Shown here: positions 12,734-27,000 of the stretch, piece by piece | Position numbering within the stretch: position 1 is the first letter of the stretch | Layout: each line of letters opens with the position of its first letter | From: Campylorhamphus procurvoides | Lineage: Eukaryota > Chordata > Aves > Passeriformes > Dendrocolaptidae | Reading direction: 5' to 3' | DNA: 64,000 nt | Assembly (NCBI GenBank): GCA_013396655.1 | Contig: WBMV01000138.1 | Location: 201,505-265,504 of the forward strand | Notes under the pieces: generated by a model | Database searches by the model: none | What the model was told of the DNA's origin: nothing | What the model saw: the letters and a program-made list of their open reading frames with translations, nothing else | Position numbers and translations under genes: made by a program

Positions 12734-15700
12734 AGTGGCTATTTAATTGGGAAGAATTACAGAGTCATTGGGACCAGATTGCTTATTTGAGTTTCCTTGG
12801 ACTTTATCCAAACCCTGCTAAAAGCTAATATGATTTTCTTTTCCACCAACTTCCGTGAGCTTTGGATCTGGATCTTTGTGCCTACAGGGCTATCTCAGTT
12901 TCCTGGAACTCATTCACTGTTTGAATTTGCTAAGTATATTTACTGCCAGGCTGCTTTCTTCTTTAATTCCTGCTGGCTGATTGCAAAAAGTTCTCGGCAG
13001 TTGCTGGTTACAGGAGCAGCTCTGCTTTTTCAAAATTGGCCATGCATGTCCTTGGGTGTCCCCTTCTCCAGCTGGCCCCATGTAAGGCTTAAAATGTCAC
13101 AAAATCCACTATGGGCCTGCCTCTTGCAAATTATTTGGTGCAGTTAGAGAGGATTTAGGAGAATTGGGTGGCATTATTAATATTTTTCCTTTTTTTTTTT
13201 TGAGCTTCAGACAGTCTTTCACAAAGACTTGACCTCCCTAGGAGTTTGCTCTGTGTTTACTCCCTGTTTATTCGCTTGGTCACAGTCAGGCACAGTACCA
13301 GCTGGAGCATTCCTGACACTGTCTGCCTGCCCCTTGATCTCCATGTGACTCTTGCCACTTTCCACATAATGGGAGAAGATGGGAACACCCGAAAACAAAA
13401 CTCCAGTCTATACTACGAGCCCTTCCCTCCCTTTCCTAATACTAACATAATACTATTGAATGAGGAAAAATTTCTAGTGAAAGCCCTGGCTGTAAGTGTT
13501 CTGAAGAGCAACATGGCCTGGCATTTAAAAATAGAGGAACCCAAAGTGAGGGGGTAGTTTGGAGAGCAGAGGCTGGTGGAGCCACTGTGTTGCCCGAGAG
13601 TCCTCCTCTTTGAAGCCCTACCAGATGATAGAGAGCCATCACTGGAGACAGTTCACCCCATTGCATCTCCCAAGAGATGTTACTTCTTGGTGTCACTTCC
13701 AGTCTCCCACCCAGGAGCACAGGTTCTGATGGTTGAGCAAGGCTTTGAGGATCATGAGAGTTCCCTCAGTAATATCTACAGACTTGCAAGCATGTTACTT
13801 GCTTTTCTACTTGAACTAGGGCAGGTTGACAAGTTCCTATTCTTTTTTTAGGTGTTAACGGAAATGTGACACTTTTAGGAAAATCCATCTCATCCAGGAG
13901 TCAAGATAGGCATTTAAAATACAAATAGGAGTAGAGGCAACAATACAGAAAGGCTTTATATTGTATTCCCTTGAGTACAAAGTCACAGTACAGCTTGCAG
14001 TATATATGTTTGTGTATATATATATAAATCCAGGGACAAGTTGCAGCTTTTCAGTAGTGAGTATGCTGTCTTTATTCTGGGTCAATGGTTGCCCTGTCCT
14101 CTTCTATCATGCTGGTGGGATCTCCCACCATTCTAGGCATGGTGACTCTCATCAGGAACTCCACCTGAATCTGCTCTTCTAGCAGCACACAGACACATGA
14201 AATTACAGCATGTGTCTAACCAGGACAAAAGTCCAAGAAGTATAACCCCCTGCCCTCTGTTAAGTTTTAACCATGTGCTACTATTTCAGAAAGACCCCAA
14301 AACGTGCTATTTGAAAGGATTCAGTGTGGGGGCTTTTTAAGATAATCTTGGCACTTATGTCACATCTAAGTGCTTGGATTTTACAACATGTGGTTCTTTA
14401 TAAGTGATTCCCAGAGGTTAATTACATGGTGTGAAGGGATTAATTAACTTTACAAGAGTCACTGCCCCTAGCAATGGAAATCGGAACCACTTCTGCTGGC
14501 TGGGAGGGACTCACACTGCCTCTGCAGGTCTGGGTGCTCGCCTCCTGGGAGGTATGAGCATGCCAAAGGCCATGCCCATAGCCCATGGGACAGCTTTGCT
14601 GTGTTAGAATGCTTCAAACTGACCAGTGTCATGGTGACCTTATTCCCAGCTTTCCCATTCAATCTCCTTTTGCTACAGTTTGACTTTTAAGGCCCTTGCC
14701 AAATACCAAATAACACTGCCCCTTGCCAAGTCAGTCACTGGCCAGAAGTTGTCTTTTAAAGCAAGCTGCAAGCTTTCCAGTGTTTATGGTCATGCTGGGA
14801 GAGCAGACCCTAAGTGTGAGTGGCTGGGAATGTGCCTCCCCCTCCAGAGCAGATTTTATTTCAACACACCCAAAAAATAAGGTGATGGCACGAAGGTGTC
14901 AGGCCAGGCTGGAGTCACTGTTGTGTTAGGTGGTACATGAGTACCCAGGGAGCTTAAAACTGAGCAGATGAGCCAAGCAGGGCATGAGCAGTCGTACATC
15001 TAAGGGAAGAAATGTGAAGTGTTCTGCAGCTGTCCTTCAGAGCTCTGCTTGGAGACACAGGGAGAAGCCTAGCACTGCATTTTGGGATTCTGAGGTGCCT
15101 TCCCCCTGCCAGAGCTCAATGCTGCTGTGATAGGGCTGGCACAAGCCTCCACCCTGGTGCATCAATTCGATGCCAGTCTGCCGTCTTGCAGAGGGAAACA
15201 AGTGAGATACCTCTGGCAAACCTGAAACAGGACTTCGAATTTCTCACGCAGTTCCTAGCTCACCCCTGCACACCCAAAAACTTTCCCCAAGCCCCAAACA
15301 CATAATGTTTTGACACCCCAACGTGAGCCTTCCTACTGTGCTCCTGCAGCAACGTCTGGGGCTTGCATGATACTATGCTGCTGACCCATGCGTTGGTTCA
15401 AGCCCCTCACCTGGGGGAAATGTCAGCATCACACCTGGGTGTAACCATATATGTACTCAGTGAGGTCTTTTTTTTAACTTCTGCTAATATAAAAATCCCT
15501 TTTCTGTTAAGAGGCAGGATTCCGAGTATGAAATGTTGTGTGCAGGCAGCAAGCACAGTGTGTTCTCGGACAGCAATGTGCAGGTACACGGCTCTGCCCT
15601 AAGAAGAGTAATTCAGAGTTAGAATTTACCTTGGCATTTTTCAATGCCACCTCGCACACAGATTTAGTCCCAAGCCTGAAGTTTCCAGCTGTGTTTTTTG

Positions 15701-18700
15701 GAAGGAAAATGGCTTTAAATTTTTTTTTTTAAATTTTTTCTCTTTTTATTTCTTCTTTTCATCTTTTCTTTGTCTCTTCCTTCTACTCATGATCTGCTTC
15801 ACTGGTGCTGTTACAAAGTCAGTACACCAGTTCAGCTTCTCTGGCTAGATAACTATACTAGGTGTGTCTGGTTTAGAGACCATCTGATACATTTTAATGC
15901 TGATGTGGCAGATATTAGGACATGGAAATAAAGAGATTTAACAAATAACAGGTGGAGAGCTTGTCTGCTTTTTGCTAGTGAACAGGAGCCGAGGAATGCG
16001 CAGTAGGGTGGGAGCTATGTAAGCTCAGGTGGTGTTGAGCTCAGAGGGGGAAGGTTTCTGTCCTCCCTCTCAGACCAGAAGGATGGCAAGGGCAGACAGG
16101 GTGTCTGCATCCCACACAGAACCTCTTCCAGCCACAGGTACAACCTGACTCCTGTTACCACAGCCCATCTGCACACTCACCTGTTCTGCCCTGGCTGCCC
16201 TGGACTGAGAGGGATCCAACCACGGCCCTTTCTGTATTGTGGGAGCTGATGGAGCACATCAGCACGTGTCCTGTGCTGGAGGGGAGGGTCCTGGAACACC
16301 TGCCTGCCCTGGGCTTTCTTCCAACACAGGAATCTGCTAACTTCCCATCTCCCCTCCAATGCTCTCTCATGGATCAGTTCCACCCTCCATGGGTGTCTCT
16401 TTGGTGTCTGTGGGCTGGAGAAGTATTCAAACAGGAGAAAAACTAAGGGAAAAAATTGCAAGTCAATTTTTTTCCTATAGAAAGCCCCATAAAATTTGGA
16501 GTAGTGGAGGGAGAAGAAAATTCCATATTCGAAACAGGAATTTTTCTCCTTCAAAAAATATGGCACTTATAAAGTGTATTTTTTCATATGAGCATGGAAC
16601 GTGATTTTTTGGGAGGAGCCACTGTGCATCCACAGGCATGAATGGTGGCACAATGCCAAGCTTGTTAGGGAATTAGTACATTCAGCTGGGACCTGGGAGA
16701 TGCCTCCACTGCTCACTCAGGAGAGACCTAGGAGAAGCTACTCTGCCCTGCCTGCATTTAACCTCCTGAAAAGTGCTTTGTGACATACTGGAAACTGCCC
16801 TTAGTGGCATATGCACCTAGATGAAAAAGCCATGGAGAGATGTTTTCCCCTGTGGGGTTGTATGGATGTCCCACTGGGCAGTCCAGGAGGGTGACTTTAT
16901 AAATGTGCCATTTGCTTTTTCTGCTTCTCATCACGGGGCTGAACCCAAGGTGACAGACTCAGTGTGCACAGAGGTGATGCATCAATTATAAATAAACACA
17001 TAAAACCAAATTACCTGTGCAGAGGCAGTGTCTGAGCAGAAGGCATTACCTCTGTCTGCACCTTTCATTTTACCATCGAACAGAAGAAACTCCTTTGTCT
17101 CTTTGCTTTCCCTTTATGGCCCTTGTGCCAATATTTTGTAGTCCCTTCAGGTGCATCCAAGCCTCAGACTGTGAACATGGTTCACACTTTCTCCTTATTG
17201 GTTCCTGGAAAAGCCAGCCCAGAAAGAAGAGGAGCTGGTGTGGCAGAGTGATAACTGCTGTGCCTTGAGCTCCCTCTTCCTTTTGGGTGCCTGGTGGCCC
17301 TGAGGCTTTGCAGTGCAGCTTTTGTTGCGTGGGAAGCCAGGACACCCCTGCTGCTCTTCCCATGCAGTGTTCAGGCCCCTCCAAAATGCTTGTGGTCTTC
17401 ACCCAGCCAAAGCACTGGTGGGCTCTCTATGTACCTTTCTGGTTTTCATCAGCCTCTTCGAAGCTTACAGCCCATTGTTAGATTAGTTGGAGATCAGACA
17501 CTGTCCCTTCCTACCCCTGTGCTTTATGTAGGTTTCACCAGGCAAAAGGCACCTGCAGAAACCAATGCCTCTGCTCTCCCCTAAGGGTGCTTCAGCCAGG
17601 GGAGGAGATGTCACACAGGTTTCATGTTGGAGCTGTGGTGGCAATAGGCAGAGGAGCCTTGTGACTGTGGGAGAGCTTCAACCAGAGACTCTTGTCCCCA
17701 GCTGAGGTGTGTTTCTTCTAAGCCAGAGGTACTTCATGGCTTTTTATTTAATCCTGCAAGTGCACTCATGTTCTCTACTCATGCTCTGCAGCACTACATT
17801 CCCAAAATACCTTAATTTCTCCATCTGGGGCCATGCCCTGGGATTTCTCAAAGCTGAGAGCTGTGTTTGTTCCTGTTTTGTTAGGAGGGCCTTCCTGGGC
17901 TGTCTTCAGTTCGATTACAATTTCCAGATGTTGAGTCAGGCAATGAATATGAACCCTGCTAAGATCATACACGGGAAGTGAGAAGAGTTCCCTTAATATA
18001 ACCAGTGATTGCCCCATCGCAGTCTGCTGGCAGTCGAGCAAGACAAGTTGCATGTCCCTGAACTGCTTCAACCCTTCTCAGCTGATTTTCTAAATTCTGA
18101 TGAAGTTTCTTGTTAAGTCCCATCTCCCTGAGTGATGTGAGTTTGTGTCCAGCCAAACTTTCAAGAGAAGCATGAATTTTTCTGTACCTAAAGCCAGTTT
18201 GAGGATAGGGAGAAGAGGATTCTCCTGCATCTAGTGTGGATGTAGAGGGTCTGGAGGGAACCCTGGAGGGAAGAGGTGCCCAGATGGAAGTGCCTGTTTT
18301 TCCAAGCTTTGTATAGCTCTGATTCTTCACAGGGCACAGGGACACCACATTGCATGGTGAAGGGTTAGGTAATTTCCTTCACTTCTCCTGTGGAAGGTGT
18401 TTTGATTAGCATAACCATTGTGTTCCCAAATTAGCTTGTGTTCCTGCTTTGCCCTTAGGCTGGCTTTTCCTGTTATAAGCCTGCTCTGGCAGAGTGATAC
18501 AGTTTTCCACTGTAGTGTCGCAGCTTAAGTCAGTATGGATGCAGCCACACTCTATCTACCTGCAGGTCCTGGTTCACCTTTCCTGAGTGACCTTAGGATG
18601 ATGTTGAGACTACAGGTCCTACCGCCCTGCAGCTCTCCAGTGCCTGGCATAGCTGCAAGGAAACCCTCAAACAGCCCAAGCTTTGATGCAAGGCTTAGGG

Positions 18701-21700
18701 GACCACGACATTTGCTGGACTGAGACCAGCGGCAGACAGGACAATAGTGCATCTTGCTCCCTGCCATCATGGCAGAGGGAATATTAACTCCTGGCTATGG
18801 GCTGATGTGCACAGCTCTGGTATCTCAAGCAATCCTGACTAAACAGGTTTGAGTCTGTCTAGCGCATCCTCTGCCAGTCACTCACCTCTTTCTGCTTTCC
18901 TCCTGCCAAGAACCATTCTCAACTGAAACAATGCAAAGTTTTGGGAAAGAATTAACATGAGAATGTGAAGTATTTTCCAAGTGTCAACAGGATAGACACA
19001 CGGGCACACAGAGTGATTAATAAGGGGCCCCTGATTTCATGGTTCCTGAATGCTATGGAGAGCAGGAGCTGCTTGCAGAGCAGGCATGCAACTGAGAAGC
19101 TGAAGTTAGGGGTTGGCATGTCTCTTTGGTGTCAAGCCTTACCCACAGGAGATATATCTGGGGGTCTGAAATCAGATGGCTAACACTCCTACACTGCTGG
19201 TTGAGCCATAGGAGGTGGTGTACCTTAACAACCCTCCCTCTGTGGAGATAAATCTGTTTAAATTCTCACACAGAAAGGTTTTAATTCTGCTTAAAACATC
19301 TCCAAAGAGGGATGAAGGAATTGACGAAGCACACAGATATTTGACCTTGTCCCATTACTAAGCTCATGTCATCATGCCGTGAGATGGCCCAGAACAATCT
19401 TCCACCAGATTTCAGATGGCCTTACACAGTGGGAGTGCAGTTATGACAAGGAGGGCAGAAGATAGGATGTACCAAGAACACAATGTTCTTGATGAGGCCA
19501 GAGGGCAATGTGGCAAGCAGCTGGAGCTGGGGAGGAAGGCAAGAGGTTTACTTCTCAAACCCTTCATCAGCTGATTTAACTCCAAACTCCTTACCAATGC
19601 CATCTACTTCTGTAATAGTTCAATTGTCAGTGGGCCCAAAGACAAAGTCATTGAACTTTTGGCTTCTGTGACTGTCTGGCTAATGTTCCTCCTCTCCAGC
19701 ATTTGGGGCATCTCACAGAGCAGAGCTGTAGGGATGAAGGAACAGCAGAACAGGAATCTAAAGTGTGAACACCATGACTTCCCTGGAAAAGTGTTATTTT
19801 ACAAACACTCAGGGCAAAGCCCAGCTGCTGAAACACAGGGATTTAGTGCCTGCTGGGAGCTGGGCTGTCCCACTGGTCTCTGGCTGCTAGCCCACCAAAA
19901 TAGGGGTATCCTGCAGGTCCAGGTTCATATTTCATATTCAGGTGGTAATTTCCAATCCCACATGGAGGTAGGTGGAAAGGGGGGTTTAGGGAAGGCTGAG
20001 CATGAGGTGTATCCTGCTCCCAAAGCAAATACAGCTGTGGTGTGGTGCATTTTTTAATCCAAGCCTCCGCCTTGCCATCACAGAAACATGAGCGAGGAGG
20101 GAGAGGAACACCCTAGAAGCTCTTGCACTGTACTCTGCTGCAGCATCCCCCCCCCCAATTTCTATCACTGGAGCAAGGCTACTTCTTATTAAACCCAGAC
20201 AAGCAAGTGCTTGGCAATCCACACAGGCCAGGAGGGACCACCAGGGAGCCAAGAGGAGGCTGGACATACTGATTTCTGCTTTTATGAAAAAGGAGGGGCT
20301 GCTTCCAGGGTCTTCAGAGGGATTGAGTGTGGATGTAGGGCTGCTTGGAGGATCAGCCTGGCTGGTAGACAACACGGCATCATCTCCATAGTGCAGGCAG
20401 CAGCCACATCTGGAGCAAAGGACTACTCTGCTCTTGTTCCTACCAGTTTTTTGGTGTACTCCTGTAGCAGTAAGTATTCCATTGTGGGAGTGAGGGGGGC
20501 AGGCACTTCCACACCTCCACAAGGGCTCAGGATTGAAATGTGCTACCAAGCCCAGGCAGAGCTGACTGCCCTTCTGTAAGAAAACACAAGCCGTGCCTGT
20601 CTGTGCACTCAGCCACAGCCTGGATGCGGACCTCATGGGGATGGGATGAAGCATTTGGTCACAGTCCCAGTTGGCTCCCCAGGTAGGACTTCATGGTCAT
20701 CTCTGCACAACTGAGGCTGGACCTTCAGAAGGAGCTGGGCTGCAAGGGACATGCAGACCTTGTGGTAGCATTTGTTTGATGACTGCTGTGCATAGCTAAA
20801 AATACTCCAGCTATGATTATGAATTTAAAATAAATACATCCAGTGAAAGATTAGGAGCTGTTCCAGGGCTAAACAATAGCTTCTTCACCAATAGCCAAAG
20901 ATTTGTGGATGCAAAAATGACTAGAAACTGAAAAACTTGAGCTGGAGTAGGTAATTTTCAAATTGAACTAAAAAAACTTTCTAGCGGTGAAGATGACCAT
21001 GGAAAATTGCCAGCACTTTGTTTGTTTTAACAATAGGGTACACAGACCTCTGGATCTGGACTGGATACTGCCTCTGGGCAGCAGTTGGGAAAACTAGTAT
21101 TTATGGAGAACGGCTTCACTATGGTGTAAAAGCAAATTACACTGATATATTATTCCAGTGGCCTGGATCAACAGCATAGTGCAAGAATCAGAGGGAAAGT
21201 ACATGATGGGAGGTATACACTTCATGTCTTAAAAAGTGGGGGATAAGGCCCAAGAACAGACCAACTGTGAATGCTGGGTGGAGTGCTGTGGGGTGGGTCA
21301 GCTTCCATCCACATAGGGGCTGGTAAGCAGAGGACAAGCAAGGCTTTCAGATGTGTATCTACAGACCCAAAACACATCTGAGGAAGGAGAAGAGGGAGCC
21401 ATCCTCTTGAGAACATCTGTGCCATGGTGGCAGAGGACACTCAGGCTCACATCCCAGCTCTGGCTGCCTGGGGTTTCACCCTATGCTGTGCATTTCCCCA
21501 CACACGTCCCTTGCTCTGCCCTCTCTGTTGCTCCACGCTGAAGTAGACACCCAATTATTCATTTGGCTGGAGACAGTAAGAGTGAGCCCAGCTCCCCATG
21601 CCCTGGGTGCTTGGCTGGGGCAGTGCATGCCAGTCCCTGCCCCAGGAAAAACAAAGTACTCGGTACTTGGCAAAGAGAGCTTGAAAGAGCCCAGCCCCAC

Positions 21701-23159
21701 ATCTCTCACATCCAACAGGCATGAGAGAACACCCCTGACCACCCAGAATGCTCATGGCAAGGCAAGTGGCTGGGAAGGCTGCCTGGACGTCTGCTCCATC
21801 ATGGCTGTAGCCGGGGAAACAGCAGCCTGTGGTGCTTAGGACTTCAGTGCTGTTCAGCCCCTGCATTCCTGCTTCCACGTGCTTTGGTTTGGAGAAGGTC
21901 CTTGGTGAGTTTAATGAGCTGATGATCCCAGATGGACTGGAGCAGAGCTGGATCCCAAACCTTTGTACCCTTGCCTGGAGGCGTCATAGCTATCATGGGT
22001 CTTCCCAGCCCAGGTCTCTGCCCGAATTGGTGAGCCCTGCCCCGTCTGTTTTGGCAGCAGCCTGTTGAAAAGCTTGTAAAAAACCCAAAAGAGCCTCCAA
22101 GTTCTCATGAGTGCACAGAAGTGTTTGTGCCTATTTCAGGTCCCTCTGCAGAAGCTGTATTACCATGATTAGTTGAAATGTTTCTCCATTAGCACATTTT
22201 CCCTCTTATTCCATCTTATCAGCCTGCATGAAAGAGTCACTTATTCTCCCCTTGCCATTGTGTTGAGATGTACTAGGCTGCGAGCAGGACCTGCTGCTCT
22301 CCACAGCCTGGCCTCAATAGCATGGCTTGTTCTCTGTGCAAGGGGTGACAATCTGGTGGCAGCTGATATAAATCCCAGGAACACTGCTGAGTGCAGCTCC
22401 AGTTACCACCCCCTGAGAAGGTCTGGACACTGAAATACAATAATGTTGGTGCGCCAAGCATCTACAATAGGATGCAAGGAGAGACATGGCAGGAGGCTGG
22501 AAGATTGCGAGTCTGCACTGTGACGTCAAATTATCACTCCCTCATAGCCACATTTATAACAGATTCCTTTCTTACTCTACTGTTAGTGCCTAGCAAGTGC
22601 AGAAGCTTGGTTGTACACCACAGCATGGCCAAGGAGAATGCAGAGAAGGAAGAGAGATGGCTCTGAGCTTGGCTGAAAATGTGGAGGCATAGGAGACATA
22701 CTCCCACCCAAGATGAGACCTTTTGTCTGATTTTGGATGAAAAGCATAGCCAGTGCCACCTGCATATTAACAGAATTGGCAGCAAACCTCTGCTCTGTCA
22801 GGTTATGGCTCCAGCTTGGCTGGGTGGTTTTGGGGGTACATTCCCAGAAAGACGGGCCTTTAGTCTAGGGTGGTTCTTATGTCATTATTGCACAGACTGG
22901 CAGGGTGCAGCATCTCCTGAGGATGCCCTTGTCCAGTGGTTCAGCCAAATGGCTGGTTCTAATGTAAAGGGAATCCCTTCCAACCCTTACTTTTTAAATT
23001 CCAAGGCACTGCAGCATACAAATCACTTCCAGATAATTAACTTCCTCCGAGGCATGTGAGTAATAAACCTCGTATTTCTGCTGCCCTGACACGGGAGGTC
23101 ACAGCCAGCCCAGGAAGCGCACAGAGGGCAGGTGCCAAGGGTTCAGCCACCATCCTGGG
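12734..23159. other. Gene-free stretch upstream of the RRBP1 CpG island
   Basis: No gene is recognised. Minor low-complexity pieces are present: an alternating TA tract near 14010-14028, T-runs near 13190-13201 and 15719-15735, and a C-run near 20147-20156. The longest open frame is 222 codons on the minus strand (19986-20654). It has no domain, biased composition typical of non-coding DNA, and no splice support. Distal regulatory elements could be present but cannot be read from one sequence. Confidence 0.5.
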
Positions 23160-24030
23160 TGGCACTGGCTAAAGGGGCGGCGGTTTTCTCCCCGTCCTGG
23201 AGCCCACAAGCTGGTGGGTGATGGACCAACCCCAGTGCTGTTCACCCACAGCAAACCTTGCAAAAAGGGCTCCCTCCGGGCGCAGCCGCCCCGCCACCTT
23301 TCGGGGCCAGTTTGCTCCACGGCGCCCACGCCCAGGGGAGCAGCACCCCCAGCCCTTCCTCGGCACTCCCCGGGTTTCCCCGCCATGCCCTCCGCCCACG
23401 ATGCCTCAGGGACGAGGCTGCCACCCCCGGCCAGCTCTGCAGGCAGCCCGGCCGGCGCACACCGACTGCCGGCGGCTCAGCCCGGGGCCAAAGCTCCGCG
23501 GCGCTGCCTGAGCCCGGCGGTGCCCCCTCCCCAGCGCTCCTCTGCCCCACACCCGCTCCCTGCTCGGGCCGGCCCCTCTCCCGTGGGGACACAGAGCCGG
23601 GCCGCTGTCCCGCTGCCCTCAGCGCCCCGCCCTGCCACGCCGAGCGGGCCCCGAGCGGGGCGGGCCGCGGGNNNNNNNNNNNNNNNNNNNNNNNNNNNNN
23701 NNNNNNNNNNNNNNNNNNNNNNNNNNNNNCCGGCCACACGCACCCGTCTGATTAACTGCGCTTGCAGAAGGTCACGGCCCCCGGGCCGTTGTCCCGTGGT
23801 TCTTTTTTTCCCCTTGACTAAGCGCCGTCGAGAGAAGTCTGCTGGCACCGGGGAACCCCCGGCAGTGCGGGGCCCCCGAGGTTTTGGAGGGAGGCGTCGA
23901 CCCCACGAGCTGGGCTCTTCCCAGCCCGCACATCACCAGGCGGAATGCCCCTCTCCTCGACCGCTGTCCCAGGGGCTGAGCGTGTGCGGAACACGTGGCG
24001 GGAGGCGACGGAGGAGCTGACCTGGAATGT
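23160..24030 (+). promoter_or_regulatory. RRBP1: CpG island, probable RRBP1 promoter and untranslated first exon
   Basis: This is the only strongly CpG-rich block between the left edge and the RRBP1 start codon. It carries GC-box-like motifs, for example GGGGCGG near 23656-23662 and CCCCGCCC near 23626-23634, and a CACGTGG motif at 23992-23998. It lies about 5.3 kb upstream of the exon with the ATG. An untranslated first exon separated from the ATG exon by a first intron is usual for RRBP1. The run of N at 23672-23729 sits in its middle and may hide the start site. I cannot place the transcription start or the first donor site. Confidence 0.65.
23672..23729. other. Assembly gap, 58 N
   Basis: A run of 58 undetermined bases with extremely GC-rich flanks, typical of sequencing drop-out in a CpG island. 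Open frames crossing it are meaningless. The true missing length may differ from 58. Confidence 0.98.
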
Positions 24031-27000
24031 CAGCTCTGCCCTTCGCCAGCGTGGGCTCTGCTCGCCTGCATCACCGGGAAATGGCTGGAAGGAGTTGGGG
24101 ATGCCTGGAAAGTGAGCCCCAGGGAGGAGCTGATGAGGGGCGGCAGTGAAATACTGCTTTGGGCCAGGCAGGGGAGAGAAAATTTATAGTGAGTGCTGCA
24201 GAGATTAACCGAACTGCAGCGCTGTTACGCTCTTCTCCGATATATATATGTATTTTCTGTCTGTTTTTTCACTCTGAGGCTTAGGAGGGTAGCTGGCAGC
24301 ACTGCCAAGCACTGCTGGCAAGCACAAGCCAGCTGGCAGCTGGCTGCCGCTGCAAGAGCTAATGGAGCACTAAGACACGTTCAGTTAAGTTGAGCTATAG
24401 CTGTTGAGGATTGGCTAATCTGGAGTTGTGCACAGAGTAACACATGATGCCAGGAGGCTGTAAGTGCACAGTCACAGAAAATGTATTTAAATAGAGGCTG
24501 CTGGGGACATGGGCAGGATCTGCTCATGGTGTGCAGGCTTTCCTCATTTGCTTTTAGTTTTTCTCTCTCTCTATTGCAATAGGGCTGAGAGAGAAACTCC
24601 AGAAAAAGTATCTGGTAATTGTTCTTTATCTGCTAGCAGTGCTGTTGTTTCTCCTGTTGCTGTTCACAGCATCAGGCCTCACAGTTCCCTCTTCTTTGCC
24701 CTTTCCCTCTTTTTTAACCTGCTGGGAGATGCATGAATCCAGTTCTCTCTTTTCCTGCCCTTCACACCCCCCTCCCCCCTCTTCTGCATTGCTCTAACCT
24801 GAGATGCCACCTTGACAGTGTGGCAAAGTGCCAATTTTGGATTGCTGGGGGAACAGTCCTGCTTGCAAAGAGTGTCTTTTTCCATCTGCCACACATATCA
24901 AGACCAGGAGGAGACGACACAGATTTTCCTTTGGCAGTGAAAGAAATAAAGTTTCAACAATTAACTGCACAACCTATCTTTTCCTTTGCTTCTGCCCACC
25001 TGACACTTGGTCTCGCTGATTTAAGCCAGGGTTGGTGAAGGGCTGTGTTGCAAAGATACTGAATTCCCATGGATTTCATGTGTGGTCTCAGAGAACAGGA
25101 AAGGCTGAACAGGTGGCCTGGTTTTTGTCAGTGACAAATGTGACCACAAGACACTGAACATGGTCCTGGTGCTGTCACATCATGTATCTGTGGGTTGATT
25201 CATCCTGGAAATTGTTTGGTGCTCAAAAACCAGCAAGACTGAGTGCTTTAGTTTACTGGTTTTGCTTCCTTAAGGCAAGTTGGACTTTTGCTCAGGTCAA
25301 ACAAAGGTGATGGCACGTGCAGGGAGGCGAGGGAGGTCTCTTGGGCTGTTATCTGGGATGTTGGGAAATTTCATGGATAACAAAACAAAGCTACAGGAAT
25401 GGAAGAGTCAGAGCACAGCATTTCAGCTGGCTTCTTTACATGAGAAGGCCAAGTGAAATACCAGTTGTCCGGCTTATTCCTGTTCTTATGGTGGTGAAAA
25501 GTTTTATCCGGACAAGCTATTTTGGGGAAGGAGTTTGCACATGGAAATATTTGATGATTTCCACTGTTTTGGCTGGGGAAGGAGCAGAGGATGATACTGC
25601 TAAAGAATCATCATGTAGGTAAATGTGCTCAGTATTGCACGTGAATTTCATTTTTTGAGAATGGACTCTGGTGGTGTCTGTGCACCTCTTAGGCACACAA
25701 CCCTCTCCCAAAGCAGTCTGGGCATCAGATTGAAAAATGCCATTGCAGGTGCAAAGTCCTGTGGCGGACCAGACAGAAAGGAGGATGCTGAAGTGTTTGA
25801 GCCTCTTCAAAGCAGGGCTGTCAAGCTGAATATACGAGCCTACCCTCTAGGCATCTGTGAGCAGACAAGCAGTGGTACCTGTGGTGCTCTATTTTGCCAC
25901 CTGGCTAAGGTTTTGTGCAGGTGGGAAGCATGGAGAGCTTTCCTGCCAAAGGGCAAAGTACACGCACTCCTGCCACCATGCTTGTGAGGGGGACTGCTGG
26001 TTTACTGTGCAAATCGAGGGGCAGACTTTCAGCACTTCAAAGGGCAAAGGTGGCAAAGTCAGGAAATGCCAAAACAGAGCTTTATTCCTGATGCTAATGC
26101 TGTGGCATAAATGCTTCTTGTATCTAGGCTTCAGTAAATTCCCAGCGGAAGACTTTCCTCTGTCCCCCAAATACCTGGTTTGATTTCGGTGCGTGTGGTT
26201 GCATCCAACCTGCTGCTCTCTTGACACCATTGGAGAGATAGGCTCTTCCCTGAACAAGTTGTTGGGCTGGTTGTGCCAAGTCTTGACTGCAGGAGGAACT
26301 CTACAGGTAGAACTTGCTCCTTGGAGTCAGCACTGTGTCTGCCAGGACCGACGCAGCACTGTGGGCTGCAGGGCATGAGTGTCGAGACAGGGCCAAAGTT
26401 TGCCATGATAGTGCTGCTGAGAGTGATTGCTGCCTGGTTGGCATCTTTCACTTTTCACTGTGGATTTTTCCTGGCACACCTGTCCTTGGGAACAGTACGA
26501 GCTTTCTCTGGTCCAGAGGTGGGAGCTTGGATGGCCCCTGTGAACATCTCAGCTGCTTTCAGGAGCACTCTCTGGCTGTTGCCATAGCTCTTCTGCAGGT
26601 GCAGAGCTCCTCTACCTAGTGCTCTCAGCTGCTTTTTTCCTGTATTGGTTTTGGTTTGGAGGGGATTGTTGGGGTGGTTTTGTTTAGCTAGGAAGGACTT
26701 CAGTGCTAATCTCCATCCTTATCTCACCCTTGCAGTAAAGCCAGAGAGGAGGCAAGGTACAGGCAGCTTTTACTGCAGGTAGTGGGGCTGGGTGAGGCTG
26801 CCTGTGAGGAAAAGGGAGTGTGGGGCTCGAACACTTTAAGGGCTTCTAGGGGACAGCTCTTCAGTGTGAGATGTGAAGCAGGCAGAGGGCTCTGGTGCCA
26901 TGTCCAGCACTGCCATCTTACCAACCTCACCACCCCACTCTCTGTCCTTTCATCCATCCTCTGTAGTAGAGGTTTGGATTTTTCTCTCTATTCTCACGCT

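Noticed and set aside
19986..20654. 222-codon minus-strand frame in the upstream region
   Set aside because: No domain, no homology I recognise, no splice or promoter context; consistent with a chance frame.
21120..21180. Possible ancient amniote repeat with a GGTGTAAA...TTACAC-like arrangement
   Set aside because: The resemblance is short and degraded; I cannot tell it from chance without a repeat library.
22970..23010. Possible CR1 tail around CCCTTCCAACCCTTA
   Set aside because: Only about 15 bases resemble CR1, and the expected ATTCTATG terminal motif is missing.
23214..24020. 268-codon plus-strand frame across the CpG island
   Set aside because: It runs through 58 undetermined bases, and the proline/arginine-rich translation is typical of GC-rich promoter DNA, where stops are rare.
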